Part shown: piece by piece, positions 11,866 through 22,828 of the stretch | Numbering within the stretch: position 1 is the first letter of the stretch | Layout: each line of letters opens with the position of its first letter | Assembly (NCBI GenBank): GCA_013350285.1 | Contig: JAAXWG010000004.1 | Coordinates: 148,492 to 212,491 of the forward strand | Length of the DNA stretch: 64,000 nt | Origin: Candidatus Altimarinota bacterium | GTDB taxonomy: Bacteria > Patescibacteriota > Gracilibacteria > BD1-5 > UBA6164 | Direction: 5' to 3' | The notes under the pieces: model-generated | The model's input: only the letters and a program-made list of their open reading frames with translations | Told to the model about the DNA's origin: nothing | Databases searched by the model: none | Made by a program: the position numbers and the translations under genes

Positions 11866-12738
11866 TTATATTTTTCTCAAGGGAATTATAAATGCTCCAT
11901 CATATTTGATAACATTTGTTATAAAATCATTATTTTCTACAAAATAAGGGATATTTTTTTCTAATTTTATATTTTTGTTTTCTATTTTCATTCCATGATT
12001 AAGTTTTTCTAATGATGCAGAATCAAGTTGAATAATTTTTTCTTTCCCAAAAATTTCTTCTTCTTTTAAAAAATTATTTTCCTCTAAAGAATCTAAATTT
12101 TTTGCCATATTTTTAAGAAGCCTTTCTCAAATTTGAGTTCTTTCAAGGCGAATAACATATCCTCAACATCAGAGAGCTTCTCCTATATCTCTAGCAATAC
12201 TTCTTACATAAGTTCAAGAGCTTACTTTTGCTTCTAATTCAAGAAAAGGATAATCAAAATGAATAATTTCCATTGAATAAATATGTATATTTCTTGCTTT
12301 CATTTCAAAAATTTCTCCATCTCTTACTTTTTCAAGAGCTTTTTTCCCTCCAATTTTTAGGGCAGAATATTTTGGAGGAACTTGCATATGTTCCCCTAAA
12401 AAATTATTTTTTATGAGAGTTTCTATGTCCTTTTTTGATATATTTTTTTTGTAATATGCTTGTTTTTCTTTTGAGATATAATTTACTTCTGTTCCGAGGT
12501 CAAAAGAATCAGAATTTCCGTCAAGAGCGAGAGTAAAACGATATTTTTTATCAAAATGTTCAAAAAAATGAAGGAGTTTTGTATATTCTCCAACAGCAAC
12601 AAAAAGCAATCAAGAAGCAAGTGGGTCAAGAGTTCACGCATGTCCCATTTTTCTTGTATTAAATTTTTTTCGTAAAATTCGTATGACATCAAAACTTGTT
12701 ATAGAAAGAGGCTTATCTATGAGGAAAAATCTATTCAC
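11866..12738 (-). CDS. truB: tRNA pseudouridine(55) synthase TruB
   Basis: The 290-residue protein has the TruB core: DKPLSITSFDVIRILRK near the N-terminus, the catalytic aspartate motif KMGHAGTLDPLASG, DSFDLGTEV, PPKYSALKIGGKKA and SSGTYVRSIARDIGEAL. It makes pseudouridine 55 in the T loop of tRNAs. The only sensible start is GTG at 12736-12738, because an in-frame TAA lies 18 bases upstream and no ATG precedes the conserved start. lepB ends 11 bases upstream, so the two are co-transcribed. The C-terminal region after residue 215 is lineage-specific. Confidence 0.93.
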
Positions 12739-12749
12739 AAGTAAAAAAA

Positions 12750-13475
12750 TTATTTATTATAGTCAGCATGACTTGGTGATCAAAGAAAACGAGGAACTGT
12801 TTCTATTCAAAGAGTAGGATGAACAAAACTAAAACTTCTTATATTGAAATAACCAAGATCAATAAATACTTTTCAAATAATATCTTTTTTTCCTATATAA
12901 TTACTTTTTCCTTCAATAAGACAACTTGAAAAACAAGTTCTACTATCTGTAGAAGCGAGTCTATTATCACCCATTACAAAATAACTATCTTCAGGAACAG
13001 TATATTCATATTCTTCAGAATCACCCCTGACAAAAGTAGAATCTTCATTACTTTCAGAAAGATATACTTCATTAAGCTCATTATATTTTTTTGTATCTTG
13101 ATTCCAAAGATACACTTTACCATCTTTTATTTTGATTTTATCTCAAGCAAGTCAAATAACTCTTTTTATGAAATATTCTCTTTCTTCGCTTACATGGGGT
13201 CTAAAAACAATAACATCACCCCTATGAGGACTTCATAAAATATAAGAAAATCTATCTACGATAATAAATTCTTTATCATAATAACTATCATACATAGATT
13301 GCCCATTTATTTGAAAAGGAAGAATCAAAAAAGTTCGTATTATAAGGACAATAATCAAAATAATTCAAAGGTCTTTTATAAAATCAAGACTTTCTTTTTT
13401 AAAATCTCTTTTTTCATTTTCAGTGTTTTGGCTTGTATCCTCATCAGGATTTGGTGTAATTGTCTCTTCTAGCAT
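12750..13475 (-). CDS. lepB: Signal peptidase I
   Basis: The 241-residue protein has an acidic cytoplasmic N-terminus, one membrane segment (LGIILIIVLIIRTFLIL), then the catalytic serine in INGQSMYDSY, the box with RPHVSEEREYFIKRVIG that holds the catalytic lysine, and the final box GDNRLASTDSR. It cleaves signal peptides at the outer face of the membrane, for instance from the PKD surface protein at 38.7 kb. The C-terminus FLGSPSHADYNK is not conserved. It leads a two-gene unit with truB. Confidence 0.95.
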
Positions 13476-13636
13476 AAAAAAAAATAGATGTAAAATCTTT
13501 AGTTTTTATTATATGAGAAGCCACACAAAAATCAAAAAAAATATTTTTTTTATAATTTTTTATAAAATTTTTCTTTACAAACTTTTCAAACTTTATAAAC
13601 TACTCCTTGAAAAAATACTTCTTATTCTTTTAAAAT

Positions 13637-14338
13637 ATGAGCATTATTGAATTACATAAGGTAAATAAAAGCCTTACAGGAAAAACTATTCTCCATAATC
13701 TGAGCTTTGAAGTAAAACAGGGAGATATTTATGGTTTTTTATGACCAAATGGGGCAGGGAAAACAACAACAATGAAGTGTATTATGGGCTTGATAAAACC
13801 AGAATCTTGAACAATAAAGATTTTTGGAGAAGAATGATTGACGATTAATGCAAGGAAAGAAATAGGATTTATGCCAGAAAATACTTATCTTTATAAGCAT
13901 CTTACTGGAAGAGAATTTCTTGAATTTAATGGAAGGTTTTTTTCTTTTGAAAAAGATGAACTTAAAGAAAAAGTAAAAAATTTGCTTAAAAAAGTAGGAC
14001 TCAAAGATGCAGGAGATAAGCTTTTGTGAGAATACTCAAAAGGAATGCTTCAAAGAATTGGTCTTGCTCAGGCAATCATTAATGAGCCAAAGCTTCTTTT
14101 TCTTGATGAACCGATGAGTGGACTTGATCCGATAGGAAGAAAAATGGTAAAAGATTTACTTGTAGAGCTTAACCAAGCAGGAACGACTATATTTTTTAAT
14201 ACTCATATTTTAGCAGATGTGGAGAGTATTTGTCACAAAGTAAGTATTATAAATAAAGGAGTTTTGGTAGTAGAGAGTAAAAAAATAAAAGATATTGATG
14301 GAAGTTTGGAGGATTTTTTTATTGAAAGTGTTTCTTAG
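13637..14338 (+). CDS. ABC transporter ATP-binding protein without an adjacent permease
   Basis: The 233-residue ATPase has Walker [10 protein letters not shown] (first glycine UGA), Q-loop region [12 protein letters not shown], signature [10 protein letters not shown], Walker [14 protein letters not shown] and the H-loop NTHILADVE. It resembles the ABC-2 export family (CcmA/NatA type), which drives export of drugs, lipids or polysaccharides. Such genes are normally followed by a membrane subunit, but here the next gene is on the opposite strand eight bases away, so the permease must be elsewhere or lost. Start ATG at 13637. Confidence 0.9.
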
Positions 14339-14346
14339 TTAAAATA

Positions 14347-15534
14347 TTATTCTTCTTCTATTTCTTTGATGACTTTCTCAAGATTTTTTGTAAGGAAGTC
14401 ATTTTTTTTGTTTTCTAGGTAATTATAAGTAAGAATAGTTGAAAAAATATCAAAATTAGAAGGATTTTTTAAAAATTCACCATCTTCAATATTTTGTTCT
14501 TCATCAATATTTATGATTTGTATTCATTTTATTATTTTTATTCAATGTTTTGAAAAAGAGAGATTTTTGAAAAACTCTTTTATAAAGAGATTGTGAGCTC
14601 ATCATCAAATAAGAAGAAACATATGAGGACAAATATCATTTTCTATTATTTCTTCTATTCCACTCACAATACAACTCTCAAATATGGAAAGAAATTCTCT
14701 TTTTTCTTCTTCATACTGAGTATCAAGATTTTTTATTATTTCTACTTGAGTGAGATTATATTTTTCTTTTATTTTTTTGATAAGGTCGCCAATCCCTATA
14801 TTAATTCTTGTTGTTCAAACAATGTAATTTTCTCTTTTTATCCCTATATAGGTTTTTGTATTTCCTATATTTATAGCAACAACATTTTCTTCTGGAAGAG
14901 TTCTCAAAACAGAATATTCAAAGGGAATTATTTTAAATTTTTCTCTTCAAAAAGAAACAAATATTTTCTTTGTTATTTCAAAAAAAGACAGAGGCATAAA
15001 AATATTTACAAGAGCTATTTTTATATTTTTTCATTTTTTTCCGATAGGAATTTCTGTTTTTTTTCCATCTATTTTCATTTCTCAAATACTGCTAAAAATA
15101 AGCTTTAAATCCTCTCTATTATAGCCACTTTTCTTTTTTATATTTTCACAAGAGCTGAGAATATATTTTTTTTCAAAATCTTTTAAAATAGAAACAATTT
15201 CTTTTTCTGTTATTTCTTCATTTTCATTTTTTCTTGCAAAATTAATCTGATGAGAATACAAAAAAAATTGAGGAGCCAAAAGATTAACAATAATTTCATC
15301 TGCTTCATTTCCTTTTTCTGATTTTTCAAGAGAGAGTCTTATATTTTCACTAATTGTTTTAAAATCACGAGCCTCACCGAGAAAAAAATTATCATCTTCT
15401 TGTCTTTTTTCATTATATCCTATTATTCCAATTCCATCATAAAAAAACTTACAAGTAACTGTTCTTATCTTGTAAGTTCAGATATCTAAAAGAGAAAAAT
15501 TTTTAGGAGAAAGTTCTTGTTTTTTGAAATTCAT
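14347..15534 (-). CDS. Actin-fold ATPase of the FtsA/PilM type
   Basis: The 395-residue protein has the actin-like nucleotide motifs: phosphate 1 SLLDIGTYKIRTVTC near the start, phosphate 2 VVAINIGNTKTYIGI in the middle, and the adenosine motif FLLIGGGAHNLFI near residue 320. The segment between them (helical ITEKEIVSILKDFEKK and GEMKIDGKKTE) suits the extra subdomain of FtsA or PilM rather than MreB. FtsA anchors FtsZ to the membrane; PilM is part of type IV pilus assembly. I cannot choose between them: no ftsZ or pil gene is nearby. A TPR gene ends two bases upstream. Confidence 0.75.
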
Positions 15535-15536
15535 AA

Positions 15537-16055
15537 TTAGGCTTTTGTTTTTTTTCAAATTTTTTTTAAAAGAGTATTTCCTTCATTAATTTCTCCAGCT
15601 CCTATGAGAGCCATTCATAAATCTTCAGTAATAAGTTCATCTCACGGAGAAAGATTGAGAGCTCTTTTCAAAATAGAAATTCATTTTTCGCTTTCTCCTG
15701 CCAAAGTATAAGCCCATCAAAGATTTCTCAAAACTTCAGAATTATTTCCTATAAGTTGATTTGATTTTTTCAAAAATTCTATTGCCTCTGTCACCTTATC
15801 TTTTGAGAGAAGTATAAAGCCTTTTAAATAATTTCCTGTTGCTGAATTTTGGTTGAGTTCAAGTGAAAAATTTATAGCCTTCAGTGCTTTATCAAGATGT
15901 CCTTTATACAAAAATATATCAGAAAGCTCTTCATAAAGCCTATAATCTTCACTATAACTTCAAAGATTTTGCTCAATAAGTTTTATTGCTTCCTCAAATT
16001 TTTTATCTTGTTTTAAATCCTCAACTTGGAGTATAATATCTCTTACTTTATCCAT
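15537..16055 (-). CDS. TPR-repeat protein
   Basis: The 172-residue protein consists of about four tetratricopeptide repeats; the clearest are LYKGHLDKALKAINFSLEL, GFILLSKDKVTEAIEFL and LGWAYTLAGESEKGISIL followed by KRALNLSP. It lacks a signal peptide, so it is a cytoplasmic protein-binding adaptor. The stop TAA is separated by two bases from the ATG of the FtsA/PilM-like gene, which suggests coupled translation and a joint role in a membrane-associated machine. Confidence 0.85.
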
Positions 16056-16178
16056 ATTTTTAGTTTATTATATAGAACTTATATTAAAAGAAAAAACTTA
16101 AAAATCAAATAAAATTTTTTTGATTTTTTCTATGTTCTTGTAATATAGAGATAAATTTACTATATTTAAAATAAATTT

Positions 16179-16814
16179 ATGCAAGATATAATACAAAGTC
16201 TTAATTGGAGGTGTGCTGTAAAGCGATTTGATACAAATAAAAAAATATCAGATTCAGATATTGAGACGATTAAAGAAATTCTTCGTCTTACTCCTTCTGC
16301 TTATGGGGTTCAGCCTTGGAAGTTTTTGATTATAAAAAATAAAGAATTAAGAAAAAAGCTTAGAGAAGTATCAAAAAGTAAAGCTCAAGTAGAAGAAAGT
16401 GATATATTTATTGTTTTTTGTTCTTTAAGAACTCTTGATGAGAAATATATAAATAAGCATCTTTTTAATGTTTCGCAAACAAGAGAAATAGAAAGAGCAA
16501 CTCTTGATCCTTATAAAGAAATTATTTTGCAATCTATTTCCTCTCTTCCTCCTCAAGAATATAAAGCTTGGGCTGAAAAACAAGTGTATATTGCTCTTGG
16601 AAATCTTCTTACTTCACTTGCTTGTATGAAAATAGATGCTTGTCCTCTAGAGGCTATAAATAAAGAAAGATATGATGAAATACTTTGATTAAAAGAAAAG
16701 AATCTTTCTTCATCGGTTGCTTGTGCTATCTGATATAGAAGTAAAGAAGATACTTATTCACTTTTGAAAAAAGTAAGATTTGATACAGAAGAGCTTTTTG
16801 AAATAATTAACTAA
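16179..16814 (+). CDS. Nitroreductase-family flavoprotein
   Basis: The 211-residue protein has the FMN-dependent nitroreductase layout: RCAVKRFDTNKKI (FMN phosphate contacts), LRLTPSAYGVQPWKFLII with the conserved SxxGxQPW-type motif, then QVYIALGNLLTSLACMKIDAC and a C-terminal SSSVACAIGYRSKED. It reduces nitro compounds, quinones or flavins with NAD(P)H. The gene is divergent from the TPR gene and is followed 83 bases later by dps, so a stress-response pairing is plausible but not shown. Confidence 0.88.
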
Positions 16815-16897
16815 AACAAGAATTACTCTCATTTTAGTTTGCTTTTTTTAAAATATCATTATAATGCATTTGTATTTTAATTTTTAATTTTAGTTTT

Positions 16898-17338
16898 ATG
16901 GAAACAAATAAAAACAATGAAATTGCATTTCTTGAAAAGCTTCTAGCAACAGAATATATAATGAATCTAAAAATAAAAAATTTTCATCGGAATGTAGAAG
17001 GGGAGTCTTTTTATGGATTACATACATTTTTTGAGCAAATGTATACTCTTTCTGCAACAAATATTGATGAAATAGCTGAGAGAATTAGAAAACTTTGAGC
17101 ATATACAAAAGGAAGTTATAAAGAATACCTTACTCTTACTATAATAGAAGAATGTTCTCATAGTCATAATGGAAATGCAAATTCTATGCTAAAAGAACTT
17201 ATTGCAGATAGAGAAAAGATGCTTCCATTTATGAATGAAGTATTTGATAGTATGTCTCAATCAACTCAAAATCTTTTGACAGATATGATTGCTCAATATG
17301 AAAAGGATGTTTGGATGATGAAAGCGATGATAAAATAA
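16898..17338 (+). CDS. dps: Dps-like ferritin (DNA protection during starvation)
   Basis: The 146-residue protein has the Dps ferroxidase pattern: NLKIKNFHRNVEGESFYGLH carries the first histidine ligand, and FFEQMYTLSATNIDEIAERI holds the aspartate and glutamate ligands of the neighbouring subunit. Dps stores iron and protects DNA from peroxide. One glycine of the RKLGAYTKG loop is UGA. The leader is the T/A-rich TTTAATTTTTAATTTTAG type. A strong hairpin terminator follows the stop. Confidence 0.9.
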
Positions 17339-17351
17339 TTTTTAAAACAAA

Positions 17352-17380
17352 AAAAAACAAGAGAATTTCTCTTGTTTTTT
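17352..17380 (+). terminator. Bidirectional hairpin terminator after dps
   Basis: AACAAGAGA and TCTCTTGTT form a perfect stem with a three-base loop, flanked by As on the left and Ts on the right, so it can end both dps and the convergent small membrane-protein gene. Confidence 0.8.
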
Positions 17381-17394
17381 TTTGTTTTCTTTTC

Positions 17395-17706
17395 TTATTT
17401 ACTTTCTCCAGAAGCTGTTTCAGCACCACTTGCACTTGATTCAGAATTGAAATCAATAGCAGGAGTTTCTTCTGCTCCCATATTATTTCCCATATCCATC
17501 ATTTGAGGATTTGCTTTGTAATATTCTACAAGTTGTTGGATTTGTTGGAGTTGAAGTTTGTTTAACAAATCATAATTGTCTTTTCCTCCTACTTTACTAT
17601 ATTCTATTTGCATAAATATAAAGTAAGTTGCAAGAGAGTTAAGTATCACAATTACAAGAACAATAGCGATAGCTACCCAGATTTTTCTGTTTTTATCTTC
17701 CTTCAT
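17395..17706 (-). CDS. Small membrane-anchored protein of unknown function
   Basis: The 103-residue protein has a charged N-terminus (MKEDKNRKIW), a single membrane segment (VAIAIVLVIVILNSLATYFIF), a Gln-rich helix (LLNKLQLQQIQQLVEYY) and a low-complexity Ser/Ala/Glu tail. The N-in orientation expected from the positive charges puts the tail outside. I chose the ATG at 17704-17706; an upstream ATG at 17746-17748 adds 14 residues without a better leader. No family recognised. Confidence 0.6.
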   Translation of the reverse strand: MKEDKNRKIWVAIAIVLVIVILNSLATYFIFMQIEYSKVGGKDNYDLLNKLQLQQIQQLVEYYKANPQMMDMGNNMGAEETPAIDFNSESSASGAETASGESK

Positions 17707-17785
17707 TTTTAAGTTTTTAAAAAATAAATATATCTCTATTATCTTCAAAAAAATATTATATCAAATTTTTTTTCAAAAAAATATT

Positions 17786-19036
17786 TTATTCTTTAGAAGA
17801 ATGAGAATTTGAAGAGAGTGAGTTTAACCTTTTTTCTTCTAAAAATACAAAAAGAGTACTAAGAAGAGTTGGGATTCAGGCAATTATAATTCCTATTTTT
17901 AAATGAATAGAAAGTTCTTCATTGTTAAAGTAAAAGAATATAATTAGAGTTAAAAGGAAAAAAGCTCTTCAAAGCCACATAAATATTTCTCTTGAAATCA
18001 TTGTGGCAAAAAAACTATTATTATTTGGGTTTATTTCAGACATATATTTGAGATCATACACATGCTCACTAACTCTATAGGTAGGAGCAACGATAAGGTC
18101 TATAAGAGTAAAAATAATAAGATTTACAAGAGTAAGATTAAAGCCAAGGACAATAAAATTTAAACATATAAATAAAGCAGAAATAAACATAAGTTTTGCC
18201 CTATTATCTGAGTGTCTTCTGTGAGAAAGGAAAAGTACAAATATCACGGATAAAAATCATACAATTCATTGAAATATTCAGATATTAAGCTCAGTTTTTA
18301 AAATATAGAGACTGACAAGAGAAATAAGAATTCTTGGCATATTTCATGTTTGTGAAGAAAAGAAAAAATAAGCGAGATTATATATTTTATCCATCTCAAA
18401 GAAATTTCTTATATCTTTTTTTGAGATTTTATCAGGAGTAAAATTAGGAAGGTTTTTTATAAAGAAAAAGCTTAATACATAAGTAAGAGGAAGAAAGGCA
18501 AATATAATACTATAAGCAAGAGTACCTATATTTTTTGTAGCAAAAAATATAAAACTTATCAAAAAAGGAGTCAAAATAGTAAGAGTATTTTCTCAAGCGG
18601 TGATGATAGATGAGTAAAAATCTCTTTGTTCTTGGCTTGTTTCCTTGAGTTCATAAGTGTGAATAGCACACCGATAATTTCAAAATCAAAATCCATATAA
18701 AAAGGCAAATAAAAACACCATATAATGAGCATCTCTAAATATAAATAAAACCAAAAAAGAAAGCATAAAGCTTATATAAGAAAGAAAAAAACTTATTTTG
18801 ATATTTTTTTGCAAAGCACTGATGACAAATCCCATCAAACTAAATCCAATGAGGGCAGAAGAATATAAAACAAGGTTGTATGCAAGAACAGATATAATAT
18901 TTTGAAAAAGTTTAAATACATAAATATTGATAAAAATTCAGGTAATAATATGTCAAAAAAAGTAAATCCACATAAGATAAATAAGACTTTTATTTTTTAT
19001 ATTGAGTTGTTTGTAGTTTTCTATTATGTGTTTCAT
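17786..19036 (-). CDS. MFS-type transporter, paralogue of 54457-55689
   Basis: The 416-residue protein has about twelve membrane segments, including SLIYLMWIYFFGHIITGIF at the N-terminus and FAFLYGFGFGNYRCAIHTYE in the first half. The loop after the latter ends in EQRDFYSSIITAGENTLT. The copy at 54.5-55.7 kb has the same landmarks (YLMWIYGVGELIS, NKNRDFYSSSISAGKN, RRVSEHVYDL), so this is a lineage family of two or more. Substrate unknown. The conserved RVSEHVYDL cytoplasmic loop is a feature I do not know from characterised MFS proteins. Confidence 0.8.
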
Positions 19037-19097
19037 AAAAGTTTTTATTAAATAATGCTGTATTTATAAGGAAAAAAAGGTTTTTGTAAAAAAATTA

Positions 19098-19751
19098 TTA
19101 TATCCTTAAAAAAGGAAGTATGTATTTTTTTATCCATCAAGGAAGCCAAGTTCATGTATACCAATGAATAGTATAGCTTTGATTTGTAAGAGCATCTTTT
19201 GTAAAAGTTTCATAATATGCAAATGGATAAAAAAAATAATTTGGATAAATATTTATTCAATTGAGGTTTTGAGTTTTATTATTTTTTTCTAATCAGTATT
19301 TTTTTAGTATTTTTATTACTAAATAAGGAAGAATTAAATTTCTATTTCATTTATAATTTTTGTAAAAAGAAACCATTTCAGAAAGAAATCTATGATTTCT
19401 TTCACTTCAAATAATACCAGAACCAATATTTTTTTTATCTTGAAATCACATAAAACAATTATCTATTAAAAATGAATCTATACTTTTACATAATTCTACA
19501 TCAGTATCAAAATAAACTCCTCCTTCTTTTTCTAGGACTGCAAAACGAACATAATCTACTACAAATGCCCATTTCTTATTTTTATAGGCTTTTTTAGCAT
19601 ATTCACAATCATTTATATCAAAATTATTTTCATTCCATTCAATTATTTCATAATCAGGACAATGTTTTTTCCAACTTTCTAGATAACTATTGAAGTTTTT
19701 AGGTTTAGGGTTTCATCAAAACCAACAATAATGAATTTTTTTTGGTATCAT
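19098..19751 (-). CDS. Glycosyltransferase with DXD motif (GT32/capsular sugar type)
   Basis: The 217-residue protein starts MIPKKIHYCWFGG, the hallmark of GT32-type sugar transferases, followed by WAFVVDYVRFAVLEKEGGVY and the metal-binding FDTDVE motif. These enzymes add hexoses to capsule, LPS-like or lipid acceptors. The C-terminus has aromatic HWYTGTWLPGWIKK. Its start lies two bases after the stop of the DedA-like gene, so the two membrane/surface genes form a unit. Confidence 0.85.
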
Positions 19752-19753
19752 TT

Positions 19754-20350
19754 TTAATTTTTTATATCTAAATCATTCTTCTTAAAAACTATATCTATTA
19801 TTATCTTTCAAACAATTTTTGTTATAAAATATAGTATTAAAAAAGAAAATAAAATTCATATAATGAGATATTTTATATTATCGGTATTTTTAAAAATATT
19901 TCAAAACTTAAATCAAATAAAGCTAATTATAAGTGAATTAAATAAAGAAAATAAAAAAATATATTTTGTAAAATTCTTTATATCTGTCTTTTTTGTTCAT
20001 AAATATATAAGTCAAATACTTGTAATGGGAGGAGTATATTTTATAAAAATAAGTTTATCAAAAAGAGAATGATATACTATTTTCTTTTCAATTTTTTCAA
20101 ATAAAGTAAATTTTTTATTTTTTAAAAAAAATTTTTTAAAAAATCTTCAAATAAAATAATGTAATAAATCTCAAAAAAATTCTCAAATAAAAGCAAATAT
20201 ATAAATCATAAAAAATCAGAACCCTAAACGAGGAGCGATTATAGTCAATGTTATTATTGTAATAGGACCTTCAAGGACAATAATTATTATAAGAAGAATA
20301 TAGAAAATCAAAGAGTAATTGTTATAAAAACTTATAACATAATCAAGCAT
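19754..20350 (-). CDS. DedA-like (SNARE-associated) membrane protein
   Basis: The 198-residue protein is almost wholly hydrophobic. The DedA pattern is visible: an early Glu in IIVLEGPITIITLTIIAPRL, then FIGEFFGDLLHYFIGRFFKK, matching the family GxxxGDxxxYxIGR motif, then KYTPPITSIGLIYLGTKK in place of the usual RFxPxxR helix. DedA proteins are implicated in lipid-carrier (undecaprenyl phosphate or phospholipid) translocation. Many glycines in the key motif are UGA. Being coupled to a GT32 gene, it may recycle the lipid carrier for surface glycans. Distant match, so moderate confidence. Confidence 0.65.
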
Positions 20351-20376
20351 TTAATAAAAATTAAAAAATAAAAGAT

Positions 20377-21117
20377 TTATTTCGTATTTCTCAAAAATCT
20401 AAACAGAAGTTGAAATATTTTTCTCTCAAAATTTGCAAAGATTTGGCTTTCTATTACAAAACACTCTTCTGTGTTGTAGTCAATAATAGCGACCTTGTTG
20501 GCATAAATCAGTTTTGTGATATTATCCTCAAATATATCAAAATCTTTTGGAATGATTACGACTTCTTTTTCTAATTTTTTTTCTTTCAATGAGTTGAGAT
20601 AATCATTAGTTATTACCATTCTTTCTAGTTTCTTCTTGTCTCTTAGATTTTTATATTCCTGCCATTGAGTATTGGGAATACTTGTTTTTGTAACATTTCT
20701 TCTTGAGCTATACCTATAAAAAGTATCTCAAACACTAAGAGTATAAGCAATATCAAGAAAAATATTTTTCATCCCACTTTTTCAACGAAGATGTTTAAAT
20801 ATAGGCTTTTTAAAATTGTTTCCATACATTTCTTTAATTTCAGGAATAAATACACCAAAATCATTTTTTATCTTGTGAAAATAAGAATTGAATATATCAG
20901 GATTTTCAGCTATATAATATTTTCTTTTTCCTACGAGCATATTTCAAATAAGTCATGATTCTATCATCGCTGGAAGAATAGTATACAATTTTGGTCTATT
21001 TATCAGTAATTTATTTGATAAATCGCTAATTGTTTGCTTTGGATTTTTTATCAAAAAGAGATAAATCTGAGCTTCTTCTTTTGAAAGCCCAAGTTTTTCT
21101 AAAATATGTTCCTGCAT
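20377..21117 (-). CDS. TrmB-like winged-helix transcriptional regulator
   Basis: The 246-residue protein begins with an N-terminal helix-turn-helix of the TrmB type: LEKLGLSKEEAQIYLFLI, TISDLSNKLLINRPKLYTIL and ALIESGLI-like MIESGLIG. The rest has FKHLRGKSGMKNIFLDI and YSSRRNV followed by a C-terminal beta-rich part with KVAIIDYNTEEC, which resembles effector domains of this family. It probably regulates sugar or surface-glycan genes nearby. It precedes the DedA-GT32 pair by 26 bases on the same strand. Confidence 0.78.
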
Positions 21118-21282
21118 AGGAAAGTGTAAAAAAATATTACATTTTTATTATATCTAAATTTTTCTTTTTCAAAGCAAAAATTTAAAAAACATAAAAGAAA
21201 TATTTACAAAAGACTCAATATAAAAAAACATTTTTTATAATCATCTTATTATGAAAATGCTTATTTCTTAATCTATCTTACT

Positions 21283-22212
21283 ATGAAATTTGATATGCAT
21301 TTTCATTCTACATTGTCTGATGGGAGAAATACTCCAAATGAGATATTGGAAAATATTTGAGATTCTTGACTTTCTCTCGTGGCACTTACTGATCATGATA
21401 CCATTAGTGGTGATGAGTTTGTCTCAGAAGTAAAACAATCAGGTATTCACTCAAATCCAGCCGTAGAAATCTCAGCGATGGATTATGAGCTTTGAAAAAG
21501 CCTTCATCTTACTTGTTATGCTCAACAATTTGAGCAAGAAGTTTATGATATTTTGAATAATACGGTTGCAAAAAAAAGAGAAATGATTTTGGCTCAAGTT
21601 TCAAAACTTGCTCACAACTGATTTATAATAGATGGAGAGGAATTATATGATTATTTTGAAAAAGGAGGGAGGGATATAAATACCTTGAATAAGTTTAATA
21701 TAGCAGAGTATTTATTTCAAAATCTAGAAAATGAAAAAATTATCCCCACTCTCGTATGAGAAAACTTTTCTTTGGAGGGATTTTATCTTAATTTTTTAAA
21801 GGAAGGAGGAAAATATTATGAAAAATATGGTGAAAGGATAGATGAATATGAACCGTCTATAGAAGTTTGTTGAGCTATGGCTCAAGTGAATAATGCTATT
21901 CTTGCTATTGCTCATCCACAATTTAGTTTTTCAAGATTTTGAATTCATACATTTCAAGATGATATACTTCCGAGGTATGTAGATGCTTGAATAAATGCGA
22001 TAGAAGTCCATTCAAAGACTCCAAAATCTTGGTTAAATGCTATCTATGAAGCCAAAAAAAAGTACAATCTCATCCTTACTGCAGGAAGTGATAATCACTG
22101 ACTTTGACACAGTGATTCCAAGCATACACTTTTGTGAGAGATTAATCCGTATTTATCAGAGGAGCAACAAGAAGAAATATTAAGGGAATATATGAGATTT
22201 TTGGAGAGGTAG
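21283..22212 (+). CDS. PHP-domain metal-dependent phosphoesterase
   Basis: The 309-residue protein has the four PHP motifs: FDMHFHSTLSDGRNTP, VALTDHDTISG, LAIAHPQFSF and TAGSDNHGLGHSD. This subgroup (YciV/RNase AM-like) hydrolyses nucleoside 3',5'-bisphosphates or 5' ends of short RNAs. Exact substrate is inference. The start ATG at 21283 is immediately before KFDMHFH. A nucleotidyltransferase gene starts 17 bases after its stop. Confidence 0.88.
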
Positions 22213-22229
22213 GGGAAATATAAAAAGGA

Positions 22230-22799
22230 ATGATTTTTATTGACAAAATAATAAAATTTATTATAAATACTATAAAATTATTTTACAATAAAATTAATTT
22301 TATAGTGGAAGTACCTTGACCAAAAATAATAGATAGAAGTATTGTTCAAAAAAATCTTGAAAAGGCTATTAATAGTACTTGTGAAAGGTTTAGTAATTTT
22401 TGTGGTATTTTAATTTATGGAAGTTTTGTAAGAGAAGAAAAACCTTTTTGAGATATAGATATTATTCCTGTACTTTATAGATACAATGATAATTGGGATT
22501 TTAGCTCTTTGTGTGAGGATTACTCAGAACATAATCAAGATTATTATGATTATCAAAAAATAGAAGAATATTTATGAGGGCAGATGTATCCTTTGCCTCA
22601 AGGTTTTGATAAACCAATTAAATATAATCTTAAAGATAAGGGATTGCTTCATATTTCTTGAAATCCTTGATTGATAGCTCTTGATAGACCAGATTTAATC
22701 AAAGAAAGATTAAATGGGTGGAATGTTAATCCAGAAACTTTTATTTGAAAAGAGGAAGTAAGGCTAACAATAGAGAATATATTAAGAAATTCTTACTAA
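22230..22799 (+). CDS. MNT-type nucleotidyltransferase-fold protein
   Basis: The 189-residue protein has the polymerase-beta nucleotidyltransferase core CGILIYGSFVREEKPFGDID, with the GSxxR motif and the metal-binding DxD (DIDI) 11 residues later. It is preceded by AAAAGGA, a good ribosome-binding site that fixes the ATG at 22230. Proteins of this type transfer nucleotides to antibiotics, RNA or proteins (as in MNT-HEPN antitoxins). No HEPN partner is adjacent; the neighbour is a GT2 enzyme. Function is otherwise unknown. Confidence 0.72.
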
Positions 22800-22828
22800 A
22801 AAAATTTTAATTTTCTTATAATGCTTTT

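Noticed and set aside
19863..20165. Plus-strand frame of about 100 codons
   Set aside because: The minus strand in code 25 gives a continuous DedA-like protein whose motif glycines are UGA, which explains the region better.
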